NCBI GenBank assembly: GCA_033549345.1
Contig: JAWSUT010000016.1
Coordinates: 4,083-68,082 of the forward strand
Origin: JAWSUT01 sp033549345
Lineage (GTDB): Bacteria; Bacillota; Dethiobacteria; Dethiobacterales; Dethiobacteraceae
Direction of reading: 5' to 3'
DNA length: 64,000 nucleotides
This document shows positions 27,496 to 36,100 of this stretch, in pieces. A program made the translations under genes and the position numbers. The stretch's first letter is position 1, and each line of letters starts with the position of its first letter. The notes beneath the pieces are model-generated. The model searched no databases and was not told the DNA's origin. It worked only from the letters and a program-made list of their open reading frames with translations.

Positions 27496-28916
27496 CTGTA
27501 TTTAATGAAATAAGCAAGTATACCTGCCACCACAGACAGTCCGAGTAAAACAGGTACCCAGGGGAAACTTCGTGCGGGTGGAACTTCTTCTGCAGGGGGA
27601 CTGGGTTTGGCTCCGATGGCCTCAGCGGATTGTTCACGCGCATCTGTTGCAAAAGACACTGCCTGCTCCAGCGAGCTTCGCGCTTCCGTGGGATTATGAA
27701 ATCCCGCACTGTTTTCTGCCGCGATCCACTCCCAGTAAAGGTGGGCCATAAAATAATTCTGGCGTGCCAAACTGAGGCTGTCTTCGTCTACATTAGGTGT
27801 CTCTGCCGCTGTAGCCAGATTATCCAATGTGACATCCATGACCGACATTGCATCCTGCATTCGGCTATAGATATCCTGCTGAATGTTTTTTACATTTTCC
27901 CGTAGTTCTTCCGGCGGCTGTGAATGGCAGTTCAGGCATCCTTCTTCAATATGATTTAAGGGGCTTGTCAACCAGTGCTGCGTGTACGTCTCACCGTTTT
28001 CTGCGGTACGCTTGGGCATATGGCAGTCGGCACAGGATACACCGAGTTTGTGATGCAGACTGTCCCAGTATAATTCTGTTTCCGGATGCTGCACTTTGTA
28101 GAGCATTATTCCGGCTTCGGGATGTTCCCAGCCACCGGTTCCGGTTTCCCGCCAGATTTCGGTGCTGTTTATGTAGTCGGGCATTTGTGCGACTTTGACA
28201 AACGGAAACTCAATACCCCGGGCAGCCGGATTGAAATTGTAGTTGACATGGCACTGACTGCAAACACGGGATCCCATCGGGTCATCCCTGCCGGGATGTT
28301 CCTGAGGCATTCGCTCAATGGCTTCATTGAGCGCCGGCTGCACCACCCGTAATTCCGGTACATGTGGATTATGGCACTGGACACAGGTAATCGGGTTAGC
28401 AATAACGTTATTATCCAGGAGTTCGCCGGCATTGCTCTCGTAGTTGATTGTATCATTCCACTGCCAATAGACATCGCTGCTTTTACAGTACATACAGAGT
28501 GCGGAGCGCGGCCGGCTTGTCTGGACAAAATCTGTAAGCATATTTATATGTGATCTGGGTTCGCGATAGTCTTCGGCAAAAGGATGCCCGGCAAGCAGAC
28601 GTCTCAGAAGAGGAAATTCTTCCTGCTTTTGCCTGGTTTGGTCGGTTCCTTCCCCTTCCATATAGCTTTCAAACTGTAACTGGTGGCATTCTCCACAGTT
28701 ATCTGCTTGCACCTCTACGCCTGGTGCTGCCTGCGGATTGGCGGTATGCTCTTCGCCGTTTTGATGACAGCGGATACAGTCGATACCGGCATGCGGCCCT
28801 GCCAGATACTGACTGACCATGTCACTGTGACATGCAGTACAGTTTTCGGACTGAGCATGGACCGAAGCAGTCATAAGCAATAGTAAAAATGCTGTGAGTA
28901 TAACCTTTCTTGTCAT
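27480..28916 (-). CDS. octahaem cytochrome c nitrite reductase-like protein, C-terminal anchor
   Basis: Protein of 478 residues with a cleavable signal peptide (1-22), eight haem motifs and a C-terminal transmembrane helix (about 453-472). Haem 4 is the lysine-ligated CMYCK (141-145), the catalytic haem of NrfA and of octahaem nitrite reductases; the others are CXXCH. NrfA-like active-site residues are visible: Tyr226 after haem 6 (CHVNY) and His277 in QHPETEL. Haem count and position of CXXCK match the Thioalkalivibrio-type octahaem enzyme rather than pentahaem NrfA. It would reduce nitrite (possibly hydroxylamine or sulfite) to ammonia outside the membrane. No NrfH partner or haem lyase is adjacent. 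ATG 28916 is chosen over a long upstream frame for its GGGAGG site and signal peptide. Confidence 0.88.
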   Translation of the reverse strand: MTRKVILTAFLLLLMTASVHAQSENCTACHSDMVSQYLAGPHAGIDCIRCHQNGEEHTANPQAAPGVEVQADNCGECHQLQFESYMEGEGTDQTRQKQEEFPLLRRLLAGHPFAEDYREPRSHINMLTDFVQTSRPRSALCMYCKSSDVYWQWNDTINYESNAGELLDNNVIANPITCVQCHNPHVPELRVVQPALNEAIERMPQEHPGRDDPMGSRVCSQCHVNYNFNPAARGIEFPFVKVAQMPDYINSTEIWRETGTGGWEHPEAGIMLYKVQHPETELYWDSLHHKLGVSCADCHMPKRTAENGETYTQHWLTSPLNHIEEGCLNCHSQPPEELRENVKNIQQDIYSRMQDAMSVMDVTLDNLATAAETPNVDEDSLSLARQNYFMAHLYWEWIAAENSAGFHNPTEARSSLEQAVSFATDAREQSAEAIGAKPSPPAEEVPPARSFPWVPVLLGLSVVAGILAYFIKYRKIRE

Positions 28917-29060
28917 AAAAACAACCTCCCGATACGCGATACTGATATTTTGAGTCCGCACCGTGGAAGGTATACATGTTGTGGCAGAGAACTTTGTTCG
29001 TATTCGGTAGACGCAAGAGATGTATTTGTTATACAATAGAGGAGCGAGAGGAGGATGTGT

Positions 29061-29627
29061 ATGAGTAAAGTTTTACTAATTTCCGGCAGCCCCAAAAAAG
29101 AAGGGAATACGGTAAAAACGTTAGAAAAGTGTGCGGAAAAAATCCGTGCTTTGGGTCTGGAGCCCGAGCTGATTTCTCTGGCGGGCCGTAAAATTGAAGC
29201 CTGTATTGCCTGCAGTAAATGTGTTGGTAAAGGAGTCTGCGTCCTGGATGACGGTGTAAATGAAATCGCAGATAAGGTAAGGGAAGCTAAAGGCTTCATT
29301 ATCGGTTCACCTGTTTATTTCGGCACCGCCCGGGGCGACCTGATGAATCTTCTACAGAGAGTTGGTATGCTCTCTTATAACAATGACAAGTTTCTGTCCT
29401 GGAAGGTGGGAGGCCCCATCGCCATTAACCGGCGAGGTGGTGCTACGGCAACAATTCAGGAAATGCTGATGTTTTTCTTTATTAATGAAATGATTGTGCC
29501 AGGCTCTACGTATTGGAACATTCTGTTTGGTAAAAAGCCTGGTGAAGCGATGCAGGACGAAGAAGGGGTACGGACAGCGGAACGCTTCGCCGAAAATGTG
29601 GCAAAAGTAATTTTAAAAATTCAATAA
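29061..29627 (+). CDS. flavodoxin-like NAD(P)H-dependent reductase
   Basis: Protein of 188 residues of the NADPH-dependent FMN reductase / iron-sulfur flavoprotein group. FMN-binding loop SGSPKKEGNT at the N-terminus, then a compact cysteine cluster CIACSKCVGKGVC (about 51-63) of the kind that binds [4Fe-4S] in iron-sulfur flavoproteins, and GSPVYFGTARGDL. It should shuttle electrons in the cytoplasm. Divergent from the octahaem cytochrome gene; start chosen at ATG 29061 for the GAGGAGG site. Confidence 0.85.
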   Translation: MSKVLLISGSPKKEGNTVKTLEKCAEKIRALGLEPELISLAGRKIEACIACSKCVGKGVCVLDDGVNEIADKVREAKGFIIGSPVYFGTARGDLMNLLQRVGMLSYNNDKFLSWKVGGPIAINRRGGATATIQEMLMFFFINEMIVPGSTYWNILFGKKPGEAMQDEEGVRTAERFAENVAKVILKIQ

Positions 29628-29630
29628 ACT

Positions 29631-29669
29631 ACATAAGCCCGGCGCACATACGTGCAGTCGGGCTTATGT
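29631..29669 (+). terminator. hairpin after the flavoprotein gene
   Basis: Ten-bp outer stem (29631-29640 with 29660-29669) enclosing a GCAC/GTGC inner stem. No strong T-run. Confidence 0.6.
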
Positions 29670-29673
29670 ATGT

Positions 29674-29700
29674 GTGACAGGGGACCCGTCCCCGTGTCAC
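29674..29700. repeat. short GTGACA-GGGGAC inverted repeat
   Basis: Imperfect palindrome of the GTGACAGGGGAC...GTCCCC.GTGTCAC type that recurs as an extragenic repeat in many Firmicutes. It may also help terminate the ABC exporter operon on the minus strand. Confidence 0.6.
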
Positions 29701-29705
29701 ATTCT

Positions 29706-30497
29706 TTATCTGATCAGGCGGCGATGCATCAGGCGCAGCGGTAGGGGAAATATCAGGGTGATGAAGACTGCAAGCCAGAGGACATGCAGAAAAAGCACGG
29801 GTGAGATTGTTCCCATCGTTAAGCTGCGTAATAACACCACAATGTGGTAGAGCGGCAGAAACCAGGCAGCCGTCTGGACTGCATCCGGCAGGGATTCAAT
29901 GGGGAAAAAGACACCGGAAAAAAGAAACATTGGCGTGACCACAAGTGTAAAGAAATAAGAAAAGGAATCAATCTTGGGCACCAGGCCTGTCCAAATCATC
30001 CCCAGTTCCGCAAAGACAAAACCGCAGAGAATCAGAACAAAGGGGATGAGCAGCGCAAACGGTGAAGGCACCAGTCCCAGAAATGTAATGACCAGGAGAA
30101 TAACGCTTCCATAAAGCAGACTTTTAAATACACCGGAAAGAAGCTCTCCGGTCACCACTTCATCGAGTTCAACCGGTGTTGCTGTAATAGCATGAAATAT
30201 TTTCTGGTAATGCATCCGGACATACGATTCATACGTGCACTCAGCAGAGGATGCCCACATGGCAGATGAGGCAATCATTCCCGGTGCAATAAACTGGATG
30301 TATGACATGCCGCGGATTTCGCCGACAAAAGCACCAAGACCCCAGCCCATGGCGGTAAGATACAGCAGCGGCTCAATGAAATTAAAAGCAATATTTGTTT
30401 TCCAGGTTTTGCGGAAGACGGCCAGATTGCGGGAAAAGACACGCAGGGCATATCGGTTTAAATTCAGATATGGTTTGACGAGCTTATTCACTGCCAA
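29706..30497 (-). CDS. ABC-2 type exporter permease (NodJ/DrrB-like)
   Basis: Protein of 263 residues with six transmembrane helices and the ABC-2 signature phrases FIAPGMIASSAMWAS and FLFSGVFFPIESLP. It pairs with the ATPase encoded just upstream, overlapping it by 14 bases. NodI/NodJ-like transporters export polysaccharides, drugs or lipids; the substrate is not predictable here. Confidence 0.88.
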   Translation of the reverse strand: MAVNKLVKPYLNLNRYALRVFSRNLAVFRKTWKTNIAFNFIEPLLYLTAMGWGLGAFVGEIRGMSYIQFIAPGMIASSAMWASSAECTYESYVRMHYQKIFHAITATPVELDEVVTGELLSGVFKSLLYGSVILLVITFLGLVPSPFALLIPFVLILCGFVFAELGMIWTGLVPKIDSFSYFFTLVVTPMFLFSGVFFPIESLPDAVQTAAWFLPLYHIVVLLRSLTMGTISPVLFLHVLWLAVFITLIFPLPLRLMHRRLIR

Positions 30498-31410
30498 ACC
30501 TCCTGCCTGTCAGTTTGAGGAAAACATCTTCCAGGTTGGCCGGCCGCTGTACAAGCGATTCCACACCGGGGAAATGCCGCACGGCAGTTAAAGCCTTCTG
30601 GGTATGATCTCCGGGATGAATGTAGAGTGTTTCCCCGATAGAGAGGTGGCCACGAACGTAAGGTCGTGTCGTATTCAGCAGTGATTCGTGTTCTTCCCGC
30701 GCAATCCCCGCTTCCAGCACCTGCGTGCCGATGTGTTTTTTAATTAAGTCTGCCGGCTTTCCTTCCTCTAGAATTCTGCCTTCGTCCATGATAATAATCC
30801 TGTCACATAGCTGGCTGGCCTCTTCCAGGTAATGGGTTGTCAGAACCAGGGTGAGCCCGGTTCTTTTCATGTGTTTGAGGTGCTGCCAGATATGGTGGCG
30901 GGCTTCCGGGTCCAGGCCTGTGGTAGGCTCATCGAGGATTAACACAGAAGGTTTATTCATCATGGCACGGGCAATGGTGAGGCGTCTTTTCATGCCCCCG
31001 GAGAGTTCTTCCACCTCAGTATTCATTTTAGTTGTCAGGCCAAAAAAGTCCAGTTGTTCCCGGGCACGCGTATGGGCAACATCCCGCCTGATACCATAAT
31101 AAGAAGCGTAGACAATCAGGTTTTCCAGAACTGTCAGCTCCAGGTCGAGGTTGTTTTCCTGGGGCACCACACCCAGGCCCGCCTTGATGCGGCGGGTGTG
31201 GGTACGGGTATCATGGCCCAGCACATGCAGCGTCCCGCCGTCAGCAGGCAGAAAACAGTAGATCATGGCAACCGTTGTGGTTTTGCCGGCACCGTTTGGC
31301 CCCAGAATTCCGAAATACTCTCCGGCGGGAATGGTAAAATCAATATTGTCCACTGCCGTCAGGGAACCATATCGTTTTTGAAGATTATGTGCTTCCACTG
31401 CGTTTTCCAT
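30484..31410 (-). CDS. ABC exporter ATPase (NodI/DrrA-like)
   Basis: Protein of 308 residues. Walker A GPNGAGKTT, signature LSGGMKRRLTIARAM and Walker B LILDEPTTGLDPEA are intact; the C-terminal extension is typical of DrrA/NodI ATPases. ATG 31410 follows AAGGTGACACC. Together with the downstream permease it forms a two-gene exporter divergent from transketolase. Confidence 0.9.
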   Translation of the reverse strand: MENAVEAHNLQKRYGSLTAVDNIDFTIPAGEYFGILGPNGAGKTTTVAMIYCFLPADGGTLHVLGHDTRTHTRRIKAGLGVVPQENNLDLELTVLENLIVYASYYGIRRDVAHTRAREQLDFFGLTTKMNTEVEELSGGMKRRLTIARAMMNKPSVLILDEPTTGLDPEARHHIWQHLKHMKRTGLTLVLTTHYLEEASQLCDRIIIMDEGRILEEGKPADLIKKHIGTQVLEAGIAREEHESLLNTTRPYVRGHLSIGETLYIHPGDHTQKALTAVRHFPGVESLVQRPANLEDVFLKLTGRRFGSE

Positions 31411-31590
31411 CGGTGTCACCTTCTTTGTTTAATCGCGATTTCATCTTACCGTATAGGGAAATATCATGCAAGCCTTGGCCAGATTGCCCGAAATTGTCGT
31501 TTTGTGCAAAGTATGGCTTGTTTTTTTTACCCGGTATTAGATAAAATAGGAGGGAGCATCTTTTGCTCTTATTTTTGGGAGGGATACATG

Positions 31591-33576
31591 ATGACAATTG
31601 AACATTTGGCCATCAATACAATACGCTTCCTGGCGGTGGATGCTGTGGAAGCTGCAAATTCAGGCCATCCGGGCTTGCCCATGGGTGGCGCTACCATGGC
31701 GTATTCACTTTGGTCAGGATTTATGAAGCACAGCCCCAGTGACCCGGCCTGGCCAAACCGCGACAGATTTGTTCTTTCGGCAGGGCATGGTTCCATGCTG
31801 CTGTATTCTCTTTTACACCTGTTCGGCTACGATCTGCCTTTGGACGAGTTGAAGAATTTCAGGCAGTGGGGAAGTAAAACGCCGGGCCACCCTGAATACG
31901 GCCACACTGTGGGAGTGGAAACAACCACCGGACCGTTGGGACAGGGTTTTGCCAATGCCGTGGGCATGGCTTTGGCAGAAAGACGCCTGGCGGCTGAATT
32001 TAACAAGCCGGACTACCCGCTGGTCGACCATTATACCTATGTGTATACCGGCGACGGCTGTATGATGGAAGGGATTACCTCTGAAGCGGCTTCCCTGGCA
32101 GGCCATTTAAAGCTGGGTCGTTTAATCTGCCTTTATGATGATAACCAAATCACCATTGACGGCAGTACGGAAGTTGCCTTCACCGAAGATGTGGCCAAGC
32201 GTTATGAGGCGTATGGCTGGCAGGTCCTCAGAGTAAACGACGGCACCGATTTACAGGCAATCGGCAGCGCCATTAAAGAGGCAAGGGGTGATCAGGATCG
32301 CCCTTCTCTGATTTTGGTTCGTACAGCGATTGGGTACGGCAGCCCCGGCAAACAGGGCAGTGCGGAAGCACACGGCGCTCCCCTGGGGGCAGACGAGGTA
32401 AGAAAGACCAAAGAAAACCTCAACTGGCCCGTAGAGCCGGCATTTTATGTGCCCGACGAGGTGCGGGATCATTTTGCCGAGATAGGCAAAGCCCTGGCAG
32501 CGCAAAAAAGTGAATGGGACAGGCTGATGTCGGCATACCGTGAAGCGTTCCCTGACGAGGCGGCACGCTGGGATGCCTGGCATGCCAAAGAGATCCCGGC
32601 GGAGCTGGAGAATGATCCGGATCTCTGGAAGTTTGAGAAGCCTGCCGCAACCCGCGCAGCTTCGGGACAGGTTATGCAGGTCCTGGCCAAATATGTGCCC
32701 AATCTCATGGGCGGGTCTGCGGACCTGAACGCATCCACAAAGACCTATTTAAAGGGCCTCGGTGATTATACCGCCACAAACCGAGGGGGTAATAATATCT
32801 ATTTTGGTGTACGGGAACACGCTATGGCGGCGATGATTTCCGGAATGGCTCTACATGGTGCTCTGCTTCCCTACGCATCTACATTTCTGGCTTTCTTTGA
32901 TTATATGAAACCCTCTATCAGGCTGGCGGCCCTGATGGGGATCAACGTCACTTATGTTTTTACCCATGACAGCATCGGCGTTGGTGAAGATGGCCCCACT
33001 CACCAGCCCATTGAGCACCTGGCTAATATGCGTTCCATTCCCAATCTTCATGTTCTGCGCCCGGCAGACGGCCGGGAAACGGCGGCAGCCTGGCTCCATG
33101 CTCTCAGGCGTACAGACGGGCCCACCGCTCTTGTCCTTACAAGGCAGAATCTGCCCCAGCTTGCAGGAACCGGAGCACAAGCGGCAAAAGGCGGCTATAT
33201 ACTCAGCCGGGAGGAAGGAAAGTCGCCCGATCTCATACTTATGGCCACAGGATCCGAAGTGGAGCTGGCGGTAAAGGCCAAAGCTGAGCTGCAAAAACAG
33301 GGTGTTGATGTGCGGGTGGTCAGCCTGATCAGCTGGGAATTGTTCGAGCAGCAGGACCAATCCTACCGCGAACAGGTGCTGCCAAAGGATGTTAAAAAAC
33401 GTCTTGCGATCGAGATGGCGCACCCCATGGGTTGGGAACGCTATACAGGCAGCGAGGGCGAAATTGTCGCCATTAACCATTTTGGCGCGTCGGCGCCCGG
33501 TGCCGTTCTGATGGAGAAGTTCGGCTTTACTGTAGACCATGTGGTGGAACGTACTGTTCAACTGCTAAACAAATAA
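31591..33576 (+). CDS. tkt: transketolase
   Basis: Protein of 661 residues, full length. Thiamine-diphosphate motif GDGCMMEGITSEAASLAGHL near residue 155 and the transketolase signature HDSIGVGEDGPTHQPIEH near 460. It exchanges two-carbon units in the pentose phosphate pathway. An open frame runs 178 codons further upstream but overlaps the divergent ABC gene; the second of two tandem ATGs fits GGGAGGG best. Confidence 0.97.
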   Translation: MTIEHLAINTIRFLAVDAVEAANSGHPGLPMGGATMAYSLWSGFMKHSPSDPAWPNRDRFVLSAGHGSMLLYSLLHLFGYDLPLDELKNFRQWGSKTPGHPEYGHTVGVETTTGPLGQGFANAVGMALAERRLAAEFNKPDYPLVDHYTYVYTGDGCMMEGITSEAASLAGHLKLGRLICLYDDNQITIDGSTEVAFTEDVAKRYEAYGWQVLRVNDGTDLQAIGSAIKEARGDQDRPSLILVRTAIGYGSPGKQGSAEAHGAPLGADEVRKTKENLNWPVEPAFYVPDEVRDHFAEIGKALAAQKSEWDRLMSAYREAFPDEAARWDAWHAKEIPAELENDPDLWKFEKPAATRAASGQVMQVLAKYVPNLMGGSADLNASTKTYLKGLGDYTATNRGGNNIYFGVREHAMAAMISGMALHGALLPYASTFLAFFDYMKPSIRLAALMGINVTYVFTHDSIGVGEDGPTHQPIEHLANMRSIPNLHVLRPADGRETAAAWLHALRRTDGPTALVLTRQNLPQLAGTGAQAAKGGYILSREEGKSPDLILMATGSEVELAVKAKAELQKQGVDVRVVSLISWELFEQQDQSYREQVLPKDVKKRLAIEMAHPMGWERYTGSEGEIVAINHFGASAPGAVLMEKFGFTVDHVVERTVQLLNK

Positions 33577-33583
33577 GTGCAAA

Positions 33584-33624
33584 ATCCGCTGCAAAATGGG
33601 GTCTGACCCTTTTTTGCAGCGGAT
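33584..33624 (+). terminator. terminator after transketolase
   Basis: A 13-bp stem (33584-33596 with 33612-33624) whose inner part contains GGGGTCTGACCC, a phrase common in extragenic hairpins of anaerobic bacteria. Confidence 0.75.
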
Positions 33625-33723
33625 AACTTATGGGCAGATTCGAAATCTTGACAGGCAGAGGCGGCTGGTTTACAATAAATGAAAATATCTGGTTGGGTAT
33701 TGCTTTACCGAAGGAGGGTTTTG

Positions 33724-33930
33724 ATGCCGACATACGAATTTAACTGTACAAAATGCGACAACCGTTTTGAAGTGCGGGTGCCCATGGCTGGAAAAGAGCA
33801 AGTTCGCTGTCCGCAATGTGAAAGCCAGGAGTTGCGGGAAATTTTTGCCGCAAACATCAGTAAGTCCAGAGGCACTGATAGCCCCTGTGCAACTGACAGC
33901 TGCCCCTCAAAGCGTTTTGGCTTTGGCTGA
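33724..33930 (+). CDS. FmdB-family zinc ribbon protein
   Basis: Protein of 68 residues starting MPTYEFNCTKC, with two CxxC pairs (CTKC and CPQC) forming a zinc ribbon and a Ser/Cys-rich tail. The FmdB family is often called a putative regulatory protein; its function is unknown. AAGGAGG precedes the ATG at 33724. It ends with TGA used as a true stop, useful evidence that TGA is not globally reassigned. Confidence 0.9.
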   Translation: MPTYEFNCTKCDNRFEVRVPMAGKEQVRCPQCESQELREIFAANISKSRGTDSPCATDSCPSKRFGFG

Positions 33931-33981
33931 GGCTAAGCCTTAAACCTGGGTCACAGGTTTTGTATATTACAGATAAGAAAG

Positions 33982-34014
33982 AAAATCCCGGATTGCATTG
34001 CAATCCGGGATTTT
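33982..34014. terminator. bidirectional terminator
   Basis: Fifteen-bp stem with an ATT loop and A/T runs, between FmdB and the convergent flavodiiron gene. Confidence 0.92.
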
Positions 34015-34035
34015 TTATTGCCTTTTTATTGTTGT

Positions 34036-35226
34036 TTACCCAACGTATCCCGCTGCAAGCCGGCGGCCAAACTCACGGCATTTCTCCAGCTCGTCTGTGC
34101 CAGGCACCCAATAGACTTCCATTGTTTCATCAACCAGACTGAAACCGGCCTCTTTGAGGCGGGTACTCATTTTAGCGGTGGCTCCACGGCTCCAGCCGGA
34201 TGAGCCGAACATAGCCGCACGTTTCTTTTTGGGCTTCAGCCCCGTTAAATCATCGAGAAAGGCAGATAGTGCCGGCAGAAAGTCACGGTTAATTGTGGGT
34301 GAGCCTGTCACCACCAATTCAGAATCCATCACTTCGGCAATAACATCGTTTCTGTCACTGACAGACATCCGGTACATCTTCACTTCCATGCCGCCATCTG
34401 TCAGGCCGTCGCTGATGGCCCGGGCCATTTTGTCGGTGCTGCCCCACATGGTGTCATAGACAATAGTCGCTTTCTTACGGCTCGTACCCTTTGCCCAGTC
34501 CACATAGGTATTGATAATCCTGGCCGGATCTTTGCGCCAGATAATACCGTGGCTTGGCGCAATCATGTCGATTTCAATACCCATCTCCACAACTTCATTA
34601 ATCTTTTTTAAAACGAGAGGGCTAAAAGGCAGCAGGATATTGGCATAATACTTTTTTGCTTCCTGCATGACTTCTGTCATGTCCACTTCATCGTCAAAAC
34701 GGGAAGAAGTAGCAATATGCTGGCCAAAAGCGTCATTTGGCAAAAGCAGTTTTTCTTCAGGTATATAAGTAAACATGCTGTCCGGCCAATGCAGCATCGG
34801 CGCTTCCACAAATGCCAGCGTCCGTTTACCAATTGAGACCGTATCTCCCGTTTTTACCACCTGCATGTTCCAGGAACCGTTAAAATGTTTTTCAATGGCT
34901 GGAGCCGCTTTTTCAGAGCACAGAATTGTGGCCTGCGGTGCTGCTTCCATTACTTTGGGCAGGGCGCCGGAATGATCCATCTCTACATGGTTGACCACTA
35001 CATATTTCAGTTTTTGCGGGTCAATCAAGGAACGGATATTTTCCAGAAGCTCATCGCCGAAAGGAGTATAAACGGTATCCACCAATGTAGGTTCCTCGTC
35101 GAGAATCAGATAGGCATTATACGTGGTCCCTCTATGTGTGGTATACATCGGCCCGTGGAAATAGCGAATATTCCAGTCCAGGGCTCCAACCCAGTAAATA
35201 TCGTTTTTAATTTCGGTATACATCAT
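34036..35226 (-). CDS. flavodiiron protein (A-type flavoprotein), copy 1
   Basis: Protein of 396 residues, the length of the two-domain A-type flavodiiron proteins. Metallo-beta-lactamase-like diiron domain (1-250) with the ligand motif HVEMDHSG and later HW and APSHGIIW, then a flavodoxin domain (about 255-390) starting IVYDTMWGSTDKM. In anaerobes these reduce oxygen or nitric oxide to water or nitrous oxide in the cytoplasm, fed by rubredoxin or a high-molecular-weight rubredoxin. It is divergent from the selenocytochrome-type leader and is paralogous to the protein encoded at 41904-43094. Confidence 0.92.
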   Translation of the reverse strand: MMYTEIKNDIYWVGALDWNIRYFHGPMYTTHRGTTYNAYLILDEEPTLVDTVYTPFGDELLENIRSLIDPQKLKYVVVNHVEMDHSGALPKVMEAAPQATILCSEKAAPAIEKHFNGSWNMQVVKTGDTVSIGKRTLAFVEAPMLHWPDSMFTYIPEEKLLLPNDAFGQHIATSSRFDDEVDMTEVMQEAKKYYANILLPFSPLVLKKINEVVEMGIEIDMIAPSHGIIWRKDPARIINTYVDWAKGTSRKKATIVYDTMWGSTDKMARAISDGLTDGGMEVKMYRMSVSDRNDVIAEVMDSELVVTGSPTINRDFLPALSAFLDDLTGLKPKKKRAAMFGSSGWSRGATAKMSTRLKEAGFSLVDETMEVYWVPGTDELEKCREFGRRLAAGYVG

Positions 35227-35387
35227 TGGTTCACCTCCATGGGTTTATATGTCAATATTCTCTCTCTTTGCTTTTTCCCCTTTATAATGGGAGTGAATTT
35301 TATCAAAATGTAAGAAGTCGGTTCGGTAAAAAAGAAAAGTTTTGTGCAATTATAATGTGCATCAGAAAAAACATAAAAAATTGTTCG

Positions 35388-35637
35388 CTTAGCTATAGCG
35401 TAAAAATTAATAGTATGTTAAAATAATTACAGCGAAAACCCCAATATTCATAGGCATACTATGCCTATATGGCAACTAGGTAAATCAGTATTATAATTAA
35501 GTAAGAGCGTAAATTTTGCTAACAGCAATAGTTCCTTCCATCATAAATACTAAGTAGTGGATGGTGCGCAGAAACACGTTGGAGCCGAAAAACTACGAAA
35601 TCATAGGCTAGGCTGACATGTGGAAGCGTGATGAAAC
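35388..35637 (+). repeat. decayed copy of the selenocytochrome leader (copy A)
   Basis: This 250-base stretch aligns almost base for base in spacing with 38413-38663, the leader of the selenocytochrome gene. Shared blocks include CTTAGCTATAGCGTAAAA, AATAGTATGTTAAAATA, GCATACT..CCTATAT..AACTAGG, AATACTAAG and GAAACTTG. Distance between first and last blocks is 245 versus 246 bases. It contains a perfect 15-base palindrome AGGCATACTATGCCT (35452-35466) not kept in the other copy. It accounts for most of the gene-free stretch 35227-35795 and may still drive the tat genes. Confidence 0.8.
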
Positions 35638-35742
35638 TTGTAGAACTTTGGTGAAAGAAAATTAGTATTAATAAATATTCTGTGTTAATGCGCAGCTAAA
35701 AACAAGTGGACAGGCTCAGGCCGGACTTGTGAAATACCGCAT
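35638..35742 (+). pseudogene. remnant of a second selenocytochrome gene
   Basis: From the TTG at 35638 the sequence matches the start of the intact cytochrome gene (TTG..AA.TTTGG.GAAAGAA.ATTAGTATTA), but codon 2 is TAG instead of CTG. After an internal deletion, bases 35712-35739 match the cytochrome interior near 38990-39018 (CAGGCTCAGGCCGGACTTG then TGAAATACC). No haem motif survives. The remnant stops about 55 bases before tatA. Confidence 0.72.
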
Positions 35743-35795
35743 ATGTCGTACCGCTTAAGTAAATCAACCAAAAAAATGATGGAGGTGTAGTCTAA

Positions 35796-35963
35796 GTGTT
35801 CTCACGAATCGGTGGCATTGAGTTGCTGCTGCTATTGGTTGTGGTTTTGTTGGTTTTCGGCCCCAAAAAATTGCCAGGCATTGGTCAGGCTATTGGTAAC
35901 GGTATCCGTGAATTTAGAGACGCTTCAAAGTCCGTTAAGGAAGAAGAAGCAGAAGAGGTTTAA
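35796..35963 (+). CDS. tatA: TatA, twin-arginine translocase subunit (first copy)
   Basis: Small protein of 55 residues starting at GTG 35796, with GGAGGTG nine bases upstream. Classic TatA/TatE layout: short N-terminus FSRIGGIELLLL, one transmembrane helix, the hinge FGPKKLPGIGQAIG, an amphipathic helix GIREFRDASKSVK and a short acidic tail. TatA oligomerises to form the protein-conducting element for folded, twin-arginine substrates. It lies 137 bases before a twin-arginine selenoprotein gene, which suggests a dedicated role. Confidence 0.93.
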   Translation: MFSRIGGIELLLLLVVVLLVFGPKKLPGIGQAIGNGIREFRDASKSVKEEEAEEV

Positions 35964-36100
35964 CTCTTTTGTTTCTTACAAAAGGGTCAATGCATTACCT
36001 TTTACTTTTACTTGGCCTTAAAGTCCTTGCTGCAGTTTTTTAAGGGGAGCTGCTGCGGGGAAGCAACTTTAAGAACTACAACAAACAGGGAGGCTAAACT

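Noticed and set aside
32851..33561. 236-codon minus-strand frame opposite transketolase
   Set aside because: Antisense shadow; the plus strand encodes a full-length transketolase.
35388..35637. Known riboswitch class in the duplicated leader
   Set aside because: Compared by eye with c-di-GMP (GEMM), SAM, cobalamin, THF, ykkC and fluoride consensus cores; none fitted, so no class is claimed.
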